Part shown: positions 1-9,251 of the stretch, piece after piece
How positions within the stretch are numbered: the first letter of the stretch is position 1
How the letters are laid out: every line of letters begins with the position of its first letter
DNA from: Candidatus Paralachnospira sangeri
GTDB taxonomy: Bacteria > Bacillota > Clostridia > Lachnospirales > Lachnospiraceae
Direction of reading: 5' to 3'
Length of the DNA: 48,094 nucleotides
Assembly: GCA_904397815.1 (NCBI GenBank)
Contig: CAJFOT010000063.1
Span: forward strand, 1 to 48,094
Notes under the pieces: model-generated
Seen by the model: the letters and a program-made list of their open reading frames with translations, nothing else
Told to the model about the DNA's origin: nothing
Databases searched by the model: none
Translations under genes and position numbers: made by a program

Positions 1-104
1 AAAGACATTTAAAGAAGATTATGGAAATGTAATTTGGGCATATTTTAAGGGTTTGATTGGGAAACTCATTCATGCGTTTGTCGTGTGCTGGCTAATATTA
101 GGCC

Positions 105-133
105 TTGAAGATTTTGCGGTGATTTTGTATAAT
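105..133 (+). promoter_or_regulatory. sigma-A type promoter for the LytTR response regulator
   Basis: TTGAAG at 105-110 and TATAAT at 128-133 are separated by exactly 17 bases. This would start transcription near base 140, giving a leader of only about 20 bases before the ribosome site AAGGAGG (149-155). Bases 1-104 hold no gene that I can support. Confidence 0.7.
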
Positions 134-162
134 GGATGCAATTGCAAAAAGGAGGTATGCAT

Positions 163-888
163 GTGCATACATATCGACTGGCTATATGTGAAGACGATCA
201 TGTCATACTGGAAGAAATCTGCCGGATATGCGATGAAATACTGAAAGATATGGGAACTCCCCACCAGATTACCCCCTTTTCATCCGCGGTTGACATTGCG
301 GATATATTGGAAAAGGGGGAAGCGTCATATGATCTCCTGATACTGGATATTCAGATGGAACAGCTGACAGGGATGGAACTGGCCAGGAAACTGCGGGAAC
401 GGAAAAACCGGGTCAGCATTATTTTTATCAGCGGCCATGAAGAATATCTGCGGGAGGGATATAGTGTACAGCCTGTAGATTTTCTGCTGAAGCCTCCGGA
501 CCGCAAAAAACTGGAGAAAGCTCTTCATACAGATCTGGAACTGAATCACAGATCTGACACTGTATTGCTGCAGAAAGGGAGCAGGGGGTTGCAGCTGGTT
601 TTGTCGGAAATCCTGTATGTTGAAACCTGCCCGAATCACAGTGTCAGAATCTGTCAGACGGATAAGGAAGATGTATTTCCGGTTTCCCTTGCAAATATGG
701 CGCAGCTGTTGCCTGCGCAGAGCTTTGCCCGGTGCCATAACAGCTACATGGTGAATCTGGAGCATGTGCGGAAAATTGACCGGATGCGCCTCCGTCTGGA
801 TGACGGCAGCGTGATTCCCATCGGGAGAAAATATTATAAAGACTGCCAGAATACAATTATCACATATATGAACCAGTACAGAGGGTAA
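163..888 (+). CDS. LytTR-family response regulator (AgrA/VirR type)
   Basis: This is a two-component response regulator. The N-terminal receiver domain (about residues 1-125) has the acidic pair after ICE and the phosphoacceptor Asp62 in LLILDIQME. The C-terminal LytTR DNA-binding domain (about 137-238) has the usual FARCHNSYMVNL and IPIGRKYYK segments. I chose GTG at 163 because AAGGAGG (149-155) lies 7 bases before it; the ATG at 157 sits only one base after GGAGG and the ATG at 136 lies upstream of it. The predicted length is 241 residues, normal for the family. The gene converges on the histidine kinase gene with only 4 bases between the stop codons, so the two form a pair on opposite strands rather than an operon. 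The likely partner is that kinase. Targets are unknown; a direct-repeat pair at 2644-2675 is a candidate site. Confidence 0.9.
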   Translation: MHTYRLAICEDDHVILEEICRICDEILKDMGTPHQITPFSSAVDIADILEKGEASYDLLILDIQMEQLTGMELARKLRERKNRVSIIFISGHEEYLREGYSVQPVDFLLKPPDRKKLEKALHTDLELNHRSDTVLLQKGSRGLQLVLSEILYVETCPNHSVRICQTDKEDVFPVSLANMAQLLPAQSFARCHNSYMVNLEHVRKIDRMRLRLDDGSVIPIGRKYYKDCQNTIITYMNQYRG

Positions 889-892
889 CGGT

Positions 893-2554
893 TTATTCAT
901 CAGGAATCAGCAGGGCTGTCTGCAGGATGAACAGGCCGTCTTCGGTATAATTCACATTTAACATGCTGTGGTATTTTCTGGCGATGGCATCCATCTGTTT
1001 TAAACCAAAGCCGTGAGCGGCAGTGTTTTCCTTTGTCGTCAGAAATTCTCCTTTCTCATTTTTTCTGATTTTTCCAGAATATGAATTCTCACATCGAATC
1101 GCAAGAAATCCCTGAACTGTTTTAATTGAGCACTGAATAAAAGGTTTTTCGGAGAAATCGGGGGCTGTGCAGGCTTCCAGCGCGTTATCCAGCATGTTGA
1201 TAAGAAAAACGCACAGATCCTGGGGAGGAATATTGAGGTTTTCTGGGACGAAGGCCTGAACATTGAACTCAATACCATGTAGAGACGCCCTGCCGGAAGC
1301 GCTCTGAAGAATGGTATTAATGACCTTATTTTTCGTAAAGACGATCTGCGGCCGGACGGCCTGTGTATCCATAAGCTGATGGATCAGTTCCTGCGCTTCC
1401 TGATAATTTTCCTGCTGGCAGAGGAGATCCAGGGCGGTGAGATAATGCCTGATCTCATGCTGCAGGTCCGAGGTTGATCTGATATACTGTTCCAGAGCCT
1501 GGTAATTGTCTTCCAGCAGTTTGTATTTTAATTCCAGACCCTGCGTCAGAACATGCTGCTCCATAAATGACCGGGATATTGCGTAGGCGGAGATCAGTAC
1601 GGATACAATGGTAAGCCACGTAGACAGCCAGTATACGATCCCGTCATAATATCCGTACTGAATCAGATCCAGGATGGGGGAGACGATATAATCATCCAGC
1701 TGCCCGGAAAAGGCCAGCGATATCAGATAAAAGAACAGAAGGAGAACTGCGCTCCAGAATGTGCAGATGCCCAGATACCTGAAAAAACGGCGCCTGCGGT
1801 TCATGCCCAGGTAGATGAGCAAAAGCAGGACAGGGAGCCAGCTGATCAGCGGCCGGGTCAGAACATGGTTTACGGTCTCCGGGAGGAAGTAGTAGCCTTC
1901 CGTCTGAGCAATCCGGTATACAGTCAGAACCGCGCCTGAAAGCAGAAGGGGGATCAGGCTCCAGTCAGGCTCCCGAAGGAGGGCGCCCAGCAGGAACAGA
2001 CCCGCTGTCAGAAGAAAGGCGAGGGCTGTGGCGCCGGCAGGAAAGGCGGTCCGGTTGGCGATGGCAAAGGTTTCTGCGCTGTACAGCGTACTCGGCATAA
2101 ACCGGAGCAGAGGTGGAAAAATGATATGTTCAGCATCTGTAATTCTGCAGGTCATGACCAGTTCCCCGGATACATGGGAGGGAAGCGTGATGGTCGACTG
2201 GGAAGATAGGGAAGCTATTTCGTTCGGAACGGCGGTGTGGGACTGATAGATTGTCTTTCCGTTAAGAGCCAGAGACAGCTCCGCGCCTCCGATTTCAAAC
2301 AGAAGATATCCTTCAGACCGGTTCTCAGGCAGCGTTCCGGTAAAGCGGAATGTGCCCTGCAGATCGGTTGTATTGCTGTAATAGTCAAAGGAGAAGGGCG
2401 TCTCTGTGCCGTCTGATTCGATTCTGACAGTGGATTCCCAGTCAATATACTGCATGGAGGTATCTGTTACGGTAAAAAGGCGCAGAAACCAGACGGTTAC
2501 GCCGCACAGAAGCAGGAACAGGATAAAACAGATCCATTTTCGTACTGATTTCAT
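893..2554 (-). CDS. membrane sensor histidine kinase with GHKL ATPase domain
   Basis: The 553-residue protein starts with one membrane helix (about residues 7-26). An extracytoplasmic beta-rich region (about 30-165) resembles the jelly-roll sensor of 7TMR-DISM receptors. A cluster of membrane helices follows (about 170-340). The cytoplasmic part has a coiled linker, the phosphoacceptor His366 in DLQHEIRHYL, an N box with NMLDNALEA from residue 453, and a glycine box HGFGLKQM near 514. These are the marks of AgrC/GHKL-type kinases that pair with LytTR regulators. The ribosome site AAGGAGG lies just before the ATG. The gene ends 4 bases from the end of the response regulator gene at 163-888, its probable partner. 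The sensed ligand cannot be told from sequence. Confidence 0.9.
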   Translation of the reverse strand: MKSVRKWICFILFLLLCGVTVWFLRLFTVTDTSMQYIDWESTVRIESDGTETPFSFDYYSNTTDLQGTFRFTGTLPENRSEGYLLFEIGGAELSLALNGKTIYQSHTAVPNEIASLSSQSTITLPSHVSGELVMTCRITDAEHIIFPPLLRFMPSTLYSAETFAIANRTAFPAGATALAFLLTAGLFLLGALLREPDWSLIPLLLSGAVLTVYRIAQTEGYYFLPETVNHVLTRPLISWLPVLLLLIYLGMNRRRRFFRYLGICTFWSAVLLLFFYLISLAFSGQLDDYIVSPILDLIQYGYYDGIVYWLSTWLTIVSVLISAYAISRSFMEQHVLTQGLELKYKLLEDNYQALEQYIRSTSDLQHEIRHYLTALDLLCQQENYQEAQELIHQLMDTQAVRPQIVFTKNKVINTILQSASGRASLHGIEFNVQAFVPENLNIPPQDLCVFLINMLDNALEACTAPDFSEKPFIQCSIKTVQGFLAIRCENSYSGKIRKNEKGEFLTTKENTAAHGFGLKQMDAIARKYHSMLNVNYTEDGLFILQTALLIPDE

Positions 2555-2596
2555 GTGAGATACCTCCTTGTATCATAATCGTTGTTCTGTTTTTTT

Positions 2597-2625
2597 ATTG
2601 TAATGGAAGGCAGATGTTTTGACAA
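2597..2625 (-). promoter_or_regulatory. sigma-A type promoter for the histidine kinase
   Basis: Read on the minus strand, TTGTCA (2625-2620) and TACAAT (2602-2597) are separated by 17 bases. Transcription would begin near 2590, about 35 bases before the kinase ATG. The direct-repeat pair at 2644-2675 lies upstream of its -35 box, where an activator would bind. Confidence 0.6.
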
Positions 2626-2643
2626 GGCAAAAGACAGGTGTTA

Positions 2644-2675
2644 GCCTAAACGACATTTATAATGCCTAAACAACA
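2644..2675. repeat. direct repeat pair GCCTAAACRACA, 20-bp period, in a divergent intergenic region
   Basis: GCCTAAACGACA (2644-2655) and GCCTAAACAACA (2664-2675) differ at one base and are spaced two helical turns apart. A TATAAT (2658-2663) lies between them. The pair sits between the divergent kinase gene and the LuxR-type regulator gene, so it could serve either promoter. On the minus strand each copy reads GTTTAG, partly like the core of LytTR sites, but the flanks do not fit the full consensus. Confidence 0.5.
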
Positions 2676-2731
2676 CAAACGGGGAGACTATTATGTGTTA
2701 GAATAAATAGAAAGTATGAGGCGATAACAGA

Positions 2732-3943
2732 ATGAAAAACTATATATCTGTTCGGGAGGCAGCAGAGAAATGGGGCGTGTCTGAGCGGAGAATCAATCAA
2801 TACTGTTCCGAGGGACGTATTTCCGGAGCGCAGAAAATCGGAAAAGTCTGGGCTGTCCCCGCTGACGCGGAAAAGCCGGAAGACCCGCGCCGGACACGGC
2901 AGAAGGGAAAATCTGCCCAGGCAGAGCCGGCTCCGGACAGGCTGCTGAACAACATAAACTTTATGCCGCTGATGAATACGGCTTTTGTCCCGGGCCATTG
3001 CCTGGAGGCCGCGCAGGCCATGGCGGCAGGCCCCCAGCGGGATATTGCGCTGGCGGAGTATCATTATTTCAGCGGCCAGCCGCTGGCGGCGGCAAAAGAG
3101 GCCGAGCCTTATCTGACCAGCCCCGACATGGGGGCCCGGCTCTCTGCCTGTCTGATCTATGCTTATTCCAATCTTTCGATCGGGAAGATAATGCGGGCCA
3201 GATTTGCTTTGGGGGAACTGAATGCTTCTCTTGATGACGCAGGAGGACAGTCTCCCCAGTTCCGGGCTGCGTCAGCCTTTGTGGCATCGGCCGGGGCAGT
3301 GCTCCTTCATCTGCCGCTGCCGAAGGAAATGCCGGAGGGCGGGCGCTTTCTGCCGATGCTGCCGCCAGGCTTGCGGGCTTTTGCCCTGTATGTGCAGGCC
3401 CATTATCTTTATCTGAAGGAAGAATACGCTCACAGCGCCGGTATTGTGGAGGCCACCCTGGCTATGGGAGCGGCGGATTATCCGATTCCTGCGATCTATT
3501 TACATCTGGTAGCGGTGATGGACTATATGAGTTTAAAGCTGCCGGAGCGGGCCCGGGAGCATCTTCTGACAGCCTGGGAGATTGCCCGCCCCGATGATCT
3601 GATAGAGGGCTTTGGTGAACATCACGGACTTTTGGGAGCCATGCTGGAGGCAGTGATAAAACCAAAATGGCCGGAAGATTTTAAGCGGATCATTGGCATT
3701 ACCTATCGTTTCTCTTCCGGATGGCGTAGAGTTCATAACCCTCTTACCGGACACGATGTGGCAGACAACCTGACCACCACTGAGTTTGCGATGGCCATGC
3801 TTGCGGCGCGGGGCTGGACGAATCAGGAAATCGCAGAACATATGCATGTTTCAGTGAATACGGTTAAAAGCCATATCTCAGATGCCATAAGAAAGCTGAA
3901 TGTGGAGAATCGAAAAGAACTGAAAAAACATATGCTTCAATAA
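2732..3943 (+). CDS. LuxR-type transcriptional regulator with an added N-terminal excisionase-like HTH
   Basis: The protein (403 residues) seems to carry two DNA-binding domains. Residues 1-50 look like an excisionase/MerR-type winged helix (SVREAAEKWGVSERRINQYC followed by GAQKIGKVWAVP). Residues about 347-403 form a LuxR HTH (LTTTEFAMAMLAARGWTNQE, then VNTVKSHISDAIRKL). Between them is an alpha-helical, alanine-rich stretch like the TPR region of MalT-type regulators, probably for ligand or protein sensing. GAGG at 2718-2721 serves the ATG. The gene is divergent from the histidine kinase and about 150 bases upstream of the injection-system operon in the same direction, so it may regulate either. 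No direct evidence links it to a target. Confidence 0.8.
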   Translation: MKNYISVREAAEKWGVSERRINQYCSEGRISGAQKIGKVWAVPADAEKPEDPRRTRQKGKSAQAEPAPDRLLNNINFMPLMNTAFVPGHCLEAAQAMAAGPQRDIALAEYHYFSGQPLAAAKEAEPYLTSPDMGARLSACLIYAYSNLSIGKIMRARFALGELNASLDDAGGQSPQFRAASAFVASAGAVLLHLPLPKEMPEGGRFLPMLPPGLRAFALYVQAHYLYLKEEYAHSAGIVEATLAMGAADYPIPAIYLHLVAVMDYMSLKLPERAREHLLTAWEIARPDDLIEGFGEHHGLLGAMLEAVIKPKWPEDFKRIIGITYRFSSGWRRVHNPLTGHDVADNLTTTEFAMAMLAARGWTNQEIAEHMHVSVNTVKSHISDAIRKLNVENRKELKKHMLQ

Positions 3944-4009
3944 GAAGGAAAATGCCCGTAAAAAGCTGGAAGGACAGGCGTCATCCGCTTCGGGGTGAAA
4001 AACGGGCGA

Positions 4010-4038
4010 TGGAAATCCTGTATTCTCTTCGGTATAAT
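4010..4038 (+). promoter_or_regulatory. possible promoter for the first injection-system genes
   Basis: TATAAT at 4033-4038 is a perfect -10 box. The hexamer 17 bases upstream (TGGAAA, 4010-4015) is a weak -35 match, so an activator may be needed. It lies in the 153-base gap between the LuxR-type regulator and the first gene of the cluster. The gap also holds an inverted repeat, GCCCGT/ACGGGC (3953-4007), without a T-run. Confidence 0.4.
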
Positions 4039-4096
4039 GAAAATAATAAAGCATGAAGAACCTATTTAAAACAGGTGGCGCACAGGAGTGAACGAT

Positions 4097-4921
4097 ATGG
4101 CAGATGAAAGACTGGAAACAGATAGCGGCCGACAGCGCCGTCTGGAATATCAGGAAGAACTGGATAAGGTGACTGCGGCGCGCCATATCCGGACGGAGCA
4201 TTTCAGCAGCCATGTGAAGCTGGAGGGGTATTATGAGAGCCCGAATCCTTCCTATATGTTTCAGTGTGACCGCCTGATGAAGGCGGAGAGTATGTTCGGA
4301 CGGCTGCAGCTGGGTTATCATCCTGCCCGCAGGAGAAGCTTCCTGTTTGTGCATCTGAAATCTTCCCGGTATGATACGGTGTCCGGCCGGACGCAGCGTG
4401 AACTGAAGGAGTATCAGCTGAATTCCCGGCGGCGCAGCCAGAGCCGGGCCTTTGCGGCGAAGAGCCGGGGAGAGTCGGCGGTTCTGATCGAGAAAGCCGG
4501 AGGGAGGCCGTGGGGGGAAAAGGTGATCCGGGCCCAGGGCAGAAGGATGAATGCCGGCGCGCTGGAAAACGCGATGCCCTTTCTGTTCCGTGATAAGAAC
4601 AGGAAGCGTCTGGCAGAGCTGCGCGTGGAAGGGAGACAGCTTCAGGATGAAATTCAGCTGAATGTGAATGAAGGACGTTTTCAGGATAATATTATCCTTC
4701 GGCAGCAGCAGACACAGAAGCATACAGAAGAGAATTTTCTCAATCATCTCATTTCATGCAAGGAGGCCGCTTCCAGAAATCTGCTGGGAACGGTGAGCCG
4801 TGTTTTCGAGAATCAGAAGCATGAGATGTTTGCGTATTATAAAAACCGGTTGAAAGAAGAGCGATCCGAACAGGAGACAGCCGCTGACGCGGGTGAGGAT
4901 GAAGCGGATCAGGCAAAATAA
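4097..4921 (+). CDS. unknown basic helical protein, first gene of the injection-system cluster
   Basis: I do not recognise the family. The product is 274 residues, highly charged and predicted mostly helical. An arginine-rich middle (SRRRSQSRAFAAKSRGE) is followed by a glutamine/glutamate-rich coiled-coil-like region (about 170-255) and an acidic tail. There is no signal peptide or membrane segment. The start is ATG 4097, because AGGAG (4084-4088) lies 8 bases before it; the GTG at 4088 overlaps that site. Its stop codon directly abuts the ATG of the AAA+ gene, which implies translational coupling and a shared role. A structural or adaptor role in assembly is possible but unproven. Confidence 0.7.
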   Translation: MADERLETDSGRQRRLEYQEELDKVTAARHIRTEHFSSHVKLEGYYESPNPSYMFQCDRLMKAESMFGRLQLGYHPARRRSFLFVHLKSSRYDTVSGRTQRELKEYQLNSRRRSQSRAFAAKSRGESAVLIEKAGGRPWGEKVIRAQGRRMNAGALENAMPFLFRDKNRKRLAELRVEGRQLQDEIQLNVNEGRFQDNIILRQQQTQKHTEENFLNHLISCKEAASRNLLGTVSRVFENQKHEMFAYYKNRLKEERSEQETAADAGEDEADQAK

Positions 4922-7162
4922 ATGATATTGGGATGGCAGCAGATGGGACAGAGTGGTGAAAGACAGCAAAATCAGATCATGTGGGACGCATTCGATGCGG
5001 GTTATTCCGGAGCGGAGCAGTATCAGAAGGAACTGACAGACTGGGGAAAAGCGTGGGTGCTGCACTATTGCAGGGCTACGGTGGATATGTCGCCGGAAGG
5101 GGATATCACTGCGCTGAAAGGGAAAATTTTATATAAAAAGGAATTGGCAGGGCTGGAAGGCCCGGCTTTCTCCCGGCAGGAAATTGACCGGTATCAGGAA
5201 GAAACAGAAGCGCTGATGGAGTGGATGGAGCGGATCCATGAAAAAGGAAAGCGTTATATCGCCGGCGGAGGGATGCTGGCGCTGGAATATCTCTGCCGCA
5301 TGTTTGGCTTTGACTCTTTTGAGTGGTATGTGTTCTGTATGGCCTTTATGGCCGAGGCGGATCCACAGTTTGAGCGGATTTTTGTGCTGCTTCAGGATGA
5401 CTTCAGCAGGAAGGCGCCTGCGGCTGAGCTGTGTGTTTCCATGTATACGCTGGACGAAGAGGAGCGGGACAGGCTGAGGCAGAGGGTTATGGAGCGGTGG
5501 GACTTTTTCAGCCGGTTTCTGGAAAAGGAACAGGCGAAGGCTTTTTACAGCGGGCGCCTGGAAAGCATGCTGACCATGCCGCTGTATCTGGACCGGCGCG
5601 TCATCCGCTTCATCTATGATATGGACAGTACGGATCCGGTGCTGGAAGAGGCGGTGGCCTGTTATCTGCCGTCGGCGCAGCCGGATGATATGCTGATCCG
5701 CCGGGAACAGCTGGATATGATAGAGAAGATGTACCAGGCGGCGGCAAAGGACGGTTTCCTGTATCTGTGGGGCGAACGGGATATCGGGAAGAAATTTCTG
5801 GTCCGCCACCTGGCGAAACGGCTGAACCGTCCCCTCCTCCTGGTGGATATGAACCGGTTTACCGGGCTGGATTACCCGGCGGGCGAACTGGTTCAGCGTC
5901 TGGCCAGGGAAGCGGTGCTGAAGGGCAACGCCATGGTATGCCTGGCGGATATGGAGATGGATGATGCTACCGGACTGGAGAAACTGCTGCGGTGCCTGGA
6001 GGAGACCCATCTGATTCCGATTTTTACATCTGTCCGGAAGTGGCAGGAATCTGTCAGGACAGGGCGGCGGCGCTGCATGGAGCTGGAGCTTCCTCCTCTT
6101 ACGGTAGAGGAGCGGCGCCGGGTCTGGGAGAGCCGGCTGTCTGAGAGCAGTCTGGAGGGCAGCGCGGATTGCCTGCGCCTGGCAGGAACTTATCAGCTGC
6201 CGCCGGGAGCGATTCAGCGGGTGATCCGTGAGGCGGAGATCAAACAGCAGTTTGAAAAAACGGAAAACAGCCTGGAAAAGATTTTATACAAAGGCTGCCA
6301 GCGGCAGCTGGTGCACAGCCTGGGGCAGGACGCAGTCAGAGTTCCCGCCCAGTATACGATGGATGATCTGATCCTCCCCCAGTCGCAGAAAAAATTGCTT
6401 CAGGATGCCTGCGATATGGTGCGGTATCATCATCAGGTGTTTGAGACATGGGGATTCGGCCGGAAAATGGCCTATGGCAGAGGGGTATCCATGATATTTT
6501 ACGGGCCTCCCGGCACAGGCAAAACCATGGGCGCCCAGGCCATGGCCAATGAGCTGAATCTGGAACTGTACCGGGTGGATATGGCTTCTGTCCTGTCAAA
6601 GTATGTGGGGGAATCAGAAAAGAAGCTGGGAAATATTTTTGAACAGGGACAGAAGAGCCAGAGCATCCTGTTTTTCGACGAGGCAGACGCCCTGTTCGGC
6701 AAACGTTCTGAGGTAAAGGACTCCCAGGACAAATATGCCAATGCCAGCACAGCCTTTCTGCTGCAGAAGCTGGAGGATTATCAGGGGATTATCATACTGG
6801 CTACCAACCTCCTTCAGAATTTTGACCAGGCGTTCTGCCGGCGGTTCCAGTTTATTGTGGAGTTCCCCTTTCCGGATGTACAGCGCCGTCTGGAAATCTG
6901 GCGTCAGGTATTTCCGGAGGAACTGCCGATGGAGGAACTGGATTATGATTATCTGGCAGAGGAGTTTGTCCTTTCCGGAAGCCAGATTAAAAATATCGCC
7001 GCGGGGGCGGCGTTCCTGGCGGCGGGAGAGGGCGGCAGCCTGAAGCTGGTACATATATTAAGGGTAATTAAACGGGAAATGAAAAAGACAGGCAGAAATA
7101 TGATCGCCGGCGATTTTGGCGTGTATTACGGCCTGATGGAGTCAGAGGAAGGAGAGAACTGA
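4922..7162 (+). CDS. CIS-associated AAA+ ATPase, copy 1 (degenerate plus active ATPase domains)
   Basis: This is an AAA+ ATPase of the type found in Afp/PVC-like loci (Afp15-related), thought to act in particle assembly or remodelling. The C-terminal module is intact: Walker A GPPGTGKT from residue 528, Walker B LFFDEAD with Asp586-Glu587, and an arginine pair at 640-641 in FCRRFQF. An earlier region (about 280-340, LYLWGERDIGKKFLVRH) looks like a second P-loop domain whose Walker A has decayed. The N-terminal 250 residues are helical and specific to this family. The ATG immediately follows the previous stop codon and has only a weak ribosome site, so translation is probably coupled. The next gene starts 1 base after its stop. 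A shorter paralogue lies at 9769-11616. Confidence 0.9.
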   Translation: MILGWQQMGQSGERQQNQIMWDAFDAGYSGAEQYQKELTDWGKAWVLHYCRATVDMSPEGDITALKGKILYKKELAGLEGPAFSRQEIDRYQEETEALMEWMERIHEKGKRYIAGGGMLALEYLCRMFGFDSFEWYVFCMAFMAEADPQFERIFVLLQDDFSRKAPAAELCVSMYTLDEEERDRLRQRVMERWDFFSRFLEKEQAKAFYSGRLESMLTMPLYLDRRVIRFIYDMDSTDPVLEEAVACYLPSAQPDDMLIRREQLDMIEKMYQAAAKDGFLYLWGERDIGKKFLVRHLAKRLNRPLLLVDMNRFTGLDYPAGELVQRLAREAVLKGNAMVCLADMEMDDATGLEKLLRCLEETHLIPIFTSVRKWQESVRTGRRRCMELELPPLTVEERRRVWESRLSESSLEGSADCLRLAGTYQLPPGAIQRVIREAEIKQQFEKTENSLEKILYKGCQRQLVHSLGQDAVRVPAQYTMDDLILPQSQKKLLQDACDMVRYHHQVFETWGFGRKMAYGRGVSMIFYGPPGTGKTMGAQAMANELNLELYRVDMASVLSKYVGESEKKLGNIFEQGQKSQSILFFDEADALFGKRSEVKDSQDKYANASTAFLLQKLEDYQGIIILATNLLQNFDQAFCRRFQFIVEFPFPDVQRRLEIWRQVFPEELPMEELDYDYLAEEFVLSGSQIKNIAAGAAFLAAGEGGSLKLVHILRVIKREMKKTGRNMIAGDFGVYYGLMESEEGEN

Positions 7163-7163
7163 T

Positions 7164-9215
7164 ATGCCGGAAAAAAAGGAAAAAAGCTTTGGTAAAAGAC
7201 TGAAAGGCTGGTTTGGAGGCGGTAAGAAGAAGGGACAGGAATCCTCCGCGTCCGCCGCCCCGCAGGGCTCCCCAAACCATCTGGGCGTGATCAGCGCCAG
7301 CCCGATGCCTATGGAGCGCACGCCGGCGTTCTGGGAGATCGGGGCAGGTTACAGTATGTTTGCGGAGAAGGCGCAGAAGCTTTCCGACAGCGACTCCAAA
7401 CACGCGAAAAAAACGGAAGTGGAAAAACTGGCAAAGGAGAAAGCTGACCTGGACAGCCGCTATACGGAAGCAGTGAATACCCCTGTTGAAATGAAGGGCA
7501 TGACAGGCGACATCGCAGATGAAAAAGAAGTGATGGAGCAGAGGAAAGCAAACGCGGATACGATCTGGGAAGGGCTGGAGGATCGGGTTGCAAAACAGGT
7601 GGAATTTCGCGAAAATCTGGAAAAGCACAGGGGAAATGCTGTGGTCAGGCTTGTAAAGCATGCATATCAGATTCAGGACAGAGAGGATAAGATTAACAAC
7701 AATGCGCCTGAAGCAGCCAGACTGAGGGCAGAAAGGGCGGCAGAGAAAAATAAATCCAAAAAAAGGGAAAAAGGCGATGACAGGATGGAGAAAGTCGGTT
7801 TTGTCGCGACAATTTCCCAGTATCTCAGCACAATTTTCGGCGCAATCAGTGATGGATTAGGGACGCTGGCGGATATGGGGGTGGATACGAAGAATTCTGC
7901 TGAATCACTGAAAGCAGGAGAAGAGCCTTTGAAGAATGTTTTAAAAGACAATGTAGGAGGCGTTGACGGCGGCTTCAGCAATCTGACAGTGATTATTTCT
8001 CTGGGCAACGCGATTATCTCGGCAGTGGAACTGGGCAGGGGGGTTGTTCATGCTGTGAAGCGCAGGAAAGATTCTGACGCGCAGGAAAAATGGCTGGATG
8101 CCAGAATACTGCTGGGAAATATCTGCGATGCGATCAGCAATATGTTGGGCGTTGCCGCTCCTTTTACCGCGCTGGTTCCATTTCTGGGGCCTGCCTTGAA
8201 TATCGGAGACAATGCATTGCAGATGATTGTGGGAAGCATGAATCTGGTTACGAATCTGTATCATAAACACCAAACCAGTGTGCAGAAGGATAAACTATGG
8301 GCGGAAATTGAGCGGAAACGGAAAAAATATGCGGGAAAGGAAGACGCAAAGTTCTTTGATATCGAAACCGGTAAAGACCCGGATAAAAAACGAAAACTGA
8401 ACTGGAGCAGGATCGATGCAAAACGGAAAGAACTGCAGAGAATTGTGGCGCAGGACGCAGGGATACAGCGGGAAAGAATCGAGAAGAAGGATGCGAGAAA
8501 TAAGACAGGATACGCCGCTGCGGAAACAGGAATTTCCAGCCGTATCTCCAGAACCCGGAAGGAATGGCATGAAAGGAATTCTGCCAGTCAGACAGCTGCG
8601 GCGAAGAGTGCGTATAAAAAGAAAATACATGCTATGGAGGCCCTGGAGCTGCTGAGTCAGTACCGGAATGCGGAGAAAGCAGGTAAGAAGATGTCAAAAG
8701 CGTCAGGACATGACATTGAAGGGCTGATTACCAATTCAGTGAATATTGTAGCAGAGGCTCTGAAACTGGTTGGCGAAGCAACCGCGGCTACCGGCTTTGG
8801 AGCAGCGATGTTCGCTGCCGGAACCATTGTCAGCATAAGTGAAGGCGGATATGAAATGGGGCGTGAAGGTGCCAGCAAGCTGTATAAAGTATTCCGCAAA
8901 CTGTACGGTTCGGAAAAAAACAAGGAAAATACGCGAAGTGAGATGGCAGAGTATCTGTATGATAAAATGCTGTCTGTGAGTCCCGCCAATGTGGAATGGG
9001 AAGGTGATTTTTTTAAATTAGATGATTCTGTCAAGGATTACAGAGTAAGAGAAGAGAGCAGGTCTATGGACGAACTGTACGGTATTTTGCGTCAGGGATT
9101 GGATGCCAGAGTCAGTCTGCTGGTGAATGCACCTACACCGAAAGATATGAAAAAAGCGATGGCCGCCGCCTTTTCTCAGGATGGCAATGTGTCTTTCGCC
9201 CAGGATGGTATGTGA
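7164..9215 (+). CDS. unknown helical protein with hydrophobic patches; candidate cargo
   Basis: The 683-residue protein matches no family I know. The first 45 residues are basic, glycine/serine/proline-rich and probably disordered (KSFGKRLKGWFGGGKKKG). Charged helical regions then alternate with Gly/Ala/Ile-rich hydrophobic stretches at about 212-241, 270-298, 313-370 and 522-572. That pattern suits a soluble protein able to insert into membranes, like a pore-forming toxin, though an assembly factor is also possible. There is no signal peptide. It lies between the two AAA+ genes and directly before a small acidic protein of the YbjN/chaperone-like fold, a cargo-chaperone arrangement. A disordered basic N-terminus also recalls the loading signals of eCIS cargos. 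Its long lysine-rich stretches and AAA/GAA codons look somewhat more A-rich than the neighbours. Confidence 0.7.
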   Translation: MPEKKEKSFGKRLKGWFGGGKKKGQESSASAAPQGSPNHLGVISASPMPMERTPAFWEIGAGYSMFAEKAQKLSDSDSKHAKKTEVEKLAKEKADLDSRYTEAVNTPVEMKGMTGDIADEKEVMEQRKANADTIWEGLEDRVAKQVEFRENLEKHRGNAVVRLVKHAYQIQDREDKINNNAPEAARLRAERAAEKNKSKKREKGDDRMEKVGFVATISQYLSTIFGAISDGLGTLADMGVDTKNSAESLKAGEEPLKNVLKDNVGGVDGGFSNLTVIISLGNAIISAVELGRGVVHAVKRRKDSDAQEKWLDARILLGNICDAISNMLGVAAPFTALVPFLGPALNIGDNALQMIVGSMNLVTNLYHKHQTSVQKDKLWAEIERKRKKYAGKEDAKFFDIETGKDPDKKRKLNWSRIDAKRKELQRIVAQDAGIQRERIEKKDARNKTGYAAAETGISSRISRTRKEWHERNSASQTAAAKSAYKKKIHAMEALELLSQYRNAEKAGKKMSKASGHDIEGLITNSVNIVAEALKLVGEATAATGFGAAMFAAGTIVSISEGGYEMGREGASKLYKVFRKLYGSEKNKENTRSEMAEYLYDKMLSVSPANVEWEGDFFKLDDSVKDYRVREESRSMDELYGILRQGLDARVSLLVNAPTPKDMKKAMAAAFSQDGNVSFAQDGM

Positions 9216-9251
9216 CAGGAGCGAGGGCTGATATCATGAAAGGATTAGAGC

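Noticed and set aside
3953..4007. Inverted repeat GCCCGT/ACGGGC after the LuxR-type gene as a terminator
   Set aside because: The stem is short, the loop is long and there is no T-run; it may be chance.
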